7,304 nt of DNA from Coprothermobacterota bacterium (GTDB lineage: Bacteria > Caldisericota > JANLFM01): contig JAPLHX010000044.1 in NCBI GenBank assembly GCA_026389415.1, positions 1 through 7,304 of the forward strand, written 5' to 3'. Both the position numbers and the translations under genes were made by a program. The stretch's first letter is position 1. Every line of letters starts with the position of its first letter. Below the pieces are notes generated by a model. That model searched no databases. It was not told where the DNA came from and worked only from the letters and a program-made list of their open reading frames with translations. Positions 5,350-7,304 of this stretch are shown piece after piece.

Positions 5350-6708
5350 TTGAGTCGTCCTTTGCCATTGCCCGACCAAACCGGACCGAAGCTGAACCGA
5401 GCGATCGTAGCGCTAGCAATGCCTGCTGTGGGCGAGAATCTGTTGCTGACGGCTGCCACCTTCGCCGATACCTTGTTGGTGGGCTGGCTGCGCAGCCCGG
5501 CAGCGCTCTCTGCCGTAGCGATGGCCGGTTTCATCAATTTTATTTTAACTAGTCTTTTTGCCGCGGTAGCCGTAGCATGCACGTCGATCGTGGCCCGCTC
5601 CTGGGGAGCAGATAACCCCCTTCGAGCACGGGCGGCGCTCGGGCAGACAGTATTGTTCGCCTTCGTTTGCGCCGTGGCACTACTGGGTTTGGGCCTGCCT
5701 TTGGCCGGTCCCTTCCTGCGGTTGATGGGATTATCCGGGGAAGCCCTTGTGCTCGGCAGCTACTATTTGCAGGCTCTGTTTTGGGGAAATCTGCTGGCCT
5801 TACCCGGTATCGTTCTTTATGGAGGGATGCGCGGTACGGGAGATACCCGCACGCCTTTGCTGATTACAGGTTTCATGAACGTCGTGCATATTGGTTTGGC
5901 TTATCTGCTGGTGTTCGGTGGTTTGGGTCTGGCAGGGATGGGCGTTTACGGTGCCGCCCTGGCTATTCTAGTGACCAATGCCGCTGCAGGATTGCTGGCT
6001 TTGCTCGTAACCTGGCGGGGGAGGGGAGAATTTTTCTTGCGGTTGCGGGATTTACGCCCACAACGCCGCATGATCAGCGAGATCTTTCTCTTGGCAGGGC
6101 CGGCACTGGGTGAGCAAGTGGCATTTCGGATTTCCCAACTGATCTACATGCGCTGCGTATCCGGGTTGGGTGAGATTGTCCTGGCGGCTCACCAGATTGC
6201 TTTGAGCGTGGAATCGCTGGCTTACATGCCCGGATGGGGTTTTGGGATTGCCAGCACCACTCTCAGTGGTCAATACATAGGAGCCAAGAAACCATGGATG
6301 GCCGAGCGCAGCGTATGGCGAACGCTAGTGTTCAGCGTCACCGTACTTTGTTCGATCGGACTGTTGTTTCTTTTGTTGGGCCGCCAGATGGCGACCCTCT
6401 TCGGTGGGACCCCCGAGGTGGTGATCCTGGCGGGTATCGCCATTCGCTGGAGCGCCTTGGAGCAGCCGGGGTTGGCAGTGTTCAATGTCCTTGGCGGGGC
6501 GCTGCGAGGGGCGGGAGATACGAAAAGCCCGATGCGGGCCACCTTTGTCGGAGTTTTGGTACGCCTAGCTGTCGTCTATCCCTTTGCCTACACCTTTGGC
6601 TGGGGTCTGGCGGGGATTTGGCTGGCTTCCGGACTCGACTGGATCGCACGAGCGATCGTGCTGTTGGTTTACTACCGGCGCGGGCGCTGGAAAGCGCACG
6701 GGGCCTGA
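5350..6708 (+). CDS. MATE-family multidrug/toxin efflux transporter
   Basis: This is a 452-residue inner-membrane protein with about twelve hydrophobic helices in two pseudo-symmetric halves (about 15-225 and 240-445). Each half carries the MatE hallmark at the equivalent place: GGMRGTGDTRTP (158-169) and GALRGAGDTKSP (383-394). The N-terminal FADTLLVGWL (38-47) matches the xVDxxxVGxLG segment of helix 1, and AAHQIALSVESLAYMPGWGF (279-298) is the matching helix 7 region. MATE proteins export cationic drugs, dyes or metabolites using Na+ or H+ gradients; substrate and ion cannot be told here. The length is typical. The start is TTG at 5350-5352, preceded by GAGGG (5340-5344) at five bases. The frame is open upstream to 5284 but offers no ATG or GTG. 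It ends in TGA 67 bases before tRNA-Lys. It appears monocistronic, divergent from the nitrilase remnant. Confidence 0.93.
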   Translation: MSRPLPLPDQTGPKLNRAIVALAMPAVGENLLLTAATFADTLLVGWLRSPAALSAVAMAGFINFILTSLFAAVAVACTSIVARSWGADNPLRARAALGQTVLFAFVCAVALLGLGLPLAGPFLRLMGLSGEALVLGSYYLQALFWGNLLALPGIVLYGGMRGTGDTRTPLLITGFMNVVHIGLAYLLVFGGLGLAGMGVYGAALAILVTNAAAGLLALLVTWRGRGEFFLRLRDLRPQRRMISEIFLLAGPALGEQVAFRISQLIYMRCVSGLGEIVLAAHQIALSVESLAYMPGWGFGIASTTLSGQYIGAKKPWMAERSVWRTLVFSVTVLCSIGLLFLLLGRQMATLFGGTPEVVILAGIAIRWSALEQPGLAVFNVLGGALRGAGDTKSPMRATFVGVLVRLAVVYPFAYTFGWGLAGIWLASGLDWIARAIVLLVYYRRGRWKAHGA

Positions 6709-6774
6709 CATATTGCGGTTGTATTTTCGATTGGTTTTTGTTACTCTACCTTCCGCGCTAGAAGTGCGTTCGGT

Positions 6775-6850
6775 GGATCGCTAGCTCAAGTGGTAGAGCA
6801 TCTGACTCTTAATCAGAGGGTTAAAGGTTCGAGTCCTTTGCGATCCACCA
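6775..6850 (+). tRNA. tRNA-Lys, anticodon CTT, with encoded CCA
   Basis: The acceptor stem pairs GGATCGC (6775-6781) with GCGATCC (6840-6846). The discriminator A (6847) is followed by encoded CCA (6848-6850). The D stem is GCTC/GAGC, and the anticodon stem TCTGA/TCAGA encloses CTCTTAA with anticodon CTT at 6808-6810. The T stem AAAGG/CCTTT encloses TTCGAGT. The leader bases GGT (6772-6774) can pair with ACC at the 3' end, extending the acceptor helix to 10 bp in the precursor. It decodes AAG lysine codons. Confidence 0.97.
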
Positions 6851-7121
6851 AACCATGTCCCTGAGCCACCTCGCGGAATTCTCTCAAAACTCAAAATATC
6901 TAAACCGGTCGAAAGTAACCGGATGATTCACGAAAAATGGGTAAATTATGATTGTTACGAAAACCTGTAATAGCATGATTGGGAGCGGCATAGCAGGCAG
7001 TATTGTAAAATCGAAATAACCCTAGTGATCCCGTAACAGAGAATGTAGTCTGGAAACTACAATAAAGGATTGATTGGTCCGGGTCACTTGCCCGGCGAGC
7101 AGTAAATCCCGCTTTAGTTAG
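6851..7121. other. AT-rich non-coding stretch, probable mobile-element scar
   Basis: The stretch between tRNA-Lys and the istB fragment is visibly richer in A and T than the rest of the window. It holds three ATGATT boxes (6923, 6948, 6975), two followed by ACGAAAA. It also holds two short hairpins: TGTAGT/ACTACA (7044-7061) and CCGGG/CCCGG (7079-7095). A minus-strand frame of 81 codons crosses it, but its first codons are the reverse complement of the istB fragment and it resembles nothing known. I read the region as a degenerate insertion-sequence end or inserted filler beside the tRNA. Confidence 0.4.
6923..6980. repeat. ATGATT-headed imperfect direct repeats
   Basis: ATGATT occurs at 6923-6928, 6948-6953 and 6975-6980, spaced 25 and 27 bases apart. 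The first two copies share ATGATT, then ACGAAAA two to four bases later, then a TGGGTAA or CTGTAA-like segment. Transposase-binding subterminal repeats of insertion sequences look like this. No inverted partner is visible inside the window, so this is an inference. Confidence 0.4.
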
Positions 7122-7304
7122 AACGGTATCAACCTCTTCTTCCATTTGATAACCTGCGCTACGAGAAGAACTCCATCGTGCTGACCTCCAACAAGGGCTT
7201 CAAGGAGTGGGGGGAGATCTTAGGAGACGCCGCGGCAGCAGCGGCGATCCTGGATCGCTTGCTGCATCATTGCCACCCTTCGCTTCGCTTAAGGGCAAGC
7301 ACCT
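7122..7304 (+). pseudogene. istB: C-terminal fragment of IstB-like ATP-binding transposition helper (IS21 family)
   Basis: In one frame NGINLFFHLI is readable (7122-7151). From 7154 another frame gives LRYEKNSIVLTSNKGFKEWG, then EILGD, then AILDRLLHHCHP, to the window edge. The order LFF..., RYE...SI.LTSN, EWGE..GD, A.LDRLLHH is the well-known C-terminal part of IstB, the AAA+ protein that assists the IS21 transposase. A TAG lies in frame directly before the first segment, so the Walker A and B regions are missing. One base lost (or two gained) at about 7151-7153 shifts the frame. The last visible residues after HHCHP diverge from the family, hinting at further damage. The true right end of the element lies outside the window. 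Confidence 0.8.

Noticed and set aside
6900..7145. Minus-strand frame of 81 codons beginning MEEEVDTVLTKAG
   Set aside because: Its first codons are the reverse complement of the istB segment NGINLFFH, it resembles no family, and it spans a repeat-bearing AT-rich stretch. Most likely chance.
1..7304. CRISPR array, toxin-antitoxin or phage-defence system
   Set aside because: I looked for regularly spaced repeats, small paired ORFs and defence-type nucleases or ATPases; none is present apart from the istB fragment, which belongs to transposition.

Overview
The window looks like ordinary bacterial chromosome, moderately GC-rich, from a free-living and probably monoderm or S-layer-bearing lineage. 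The evidence for lineage is indirect. A secreted protein with three S-layer homology (SLH) repeats points to a cell wall that anchors an S-layer. The overall protein style recalls Chloroflexota or Gram-positive (Firmicutes-type) genomes, but I cannot place it further. One tRNA gene encodes its CCA tail and the other does not.

Layout from left to right: (1) the last 36 codons of an unrecognised plus-strand gene (3-113). (2) On the minus strand, an EamA/DMT-type 10-TM transporter with a 67-residue histidine-rich tail (199-1263), preceded by a 6-codon mini-ORF that overlaps its GTG start. (3) tRNA-Arg(TCG), 1509-1582. (4) On the minus strand, a 755-residue secreted multidomain protein (1804-4071): signal peptide, BsuPI-like domain, probable BP74-like domain, three SLH repeats, an unnamed conserved domain and a carboxypeptidase-regulatory-like beta domain. 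(5) On the minus strand, a decayed nitrilase-superfamily amidohydrolase (4262-5180) with an in-frame TGA, a frameshift and loss of the catalytic Glu. (6) A divergent intergenic region carrying a 28-bp dyad, then a plus-strand MATE-family efflux transporter (5350-6708). (7) tRNA-Lys(CTT), 6775-6850. (8) An AT-rich non-coding stretch with repeated ATGATT/ACGAAAA motifs that abuts a broken IS21-type istB fragment running off the right edge.

I see no single operon-encoded pathway. Two membrane exporters of unrelated families, one surface protein and one dead hydrolase sit between tRNA genes, and the right end is a mobile-element scar next to a tRNA. The most unusual object is the surface protein, which joins two domain types originally described in protease inhibitors (BsuPI and BP74) to an S-layer anchor. 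The clearest evolutionary story is the nitrilase, hit by at least three separable lesions.
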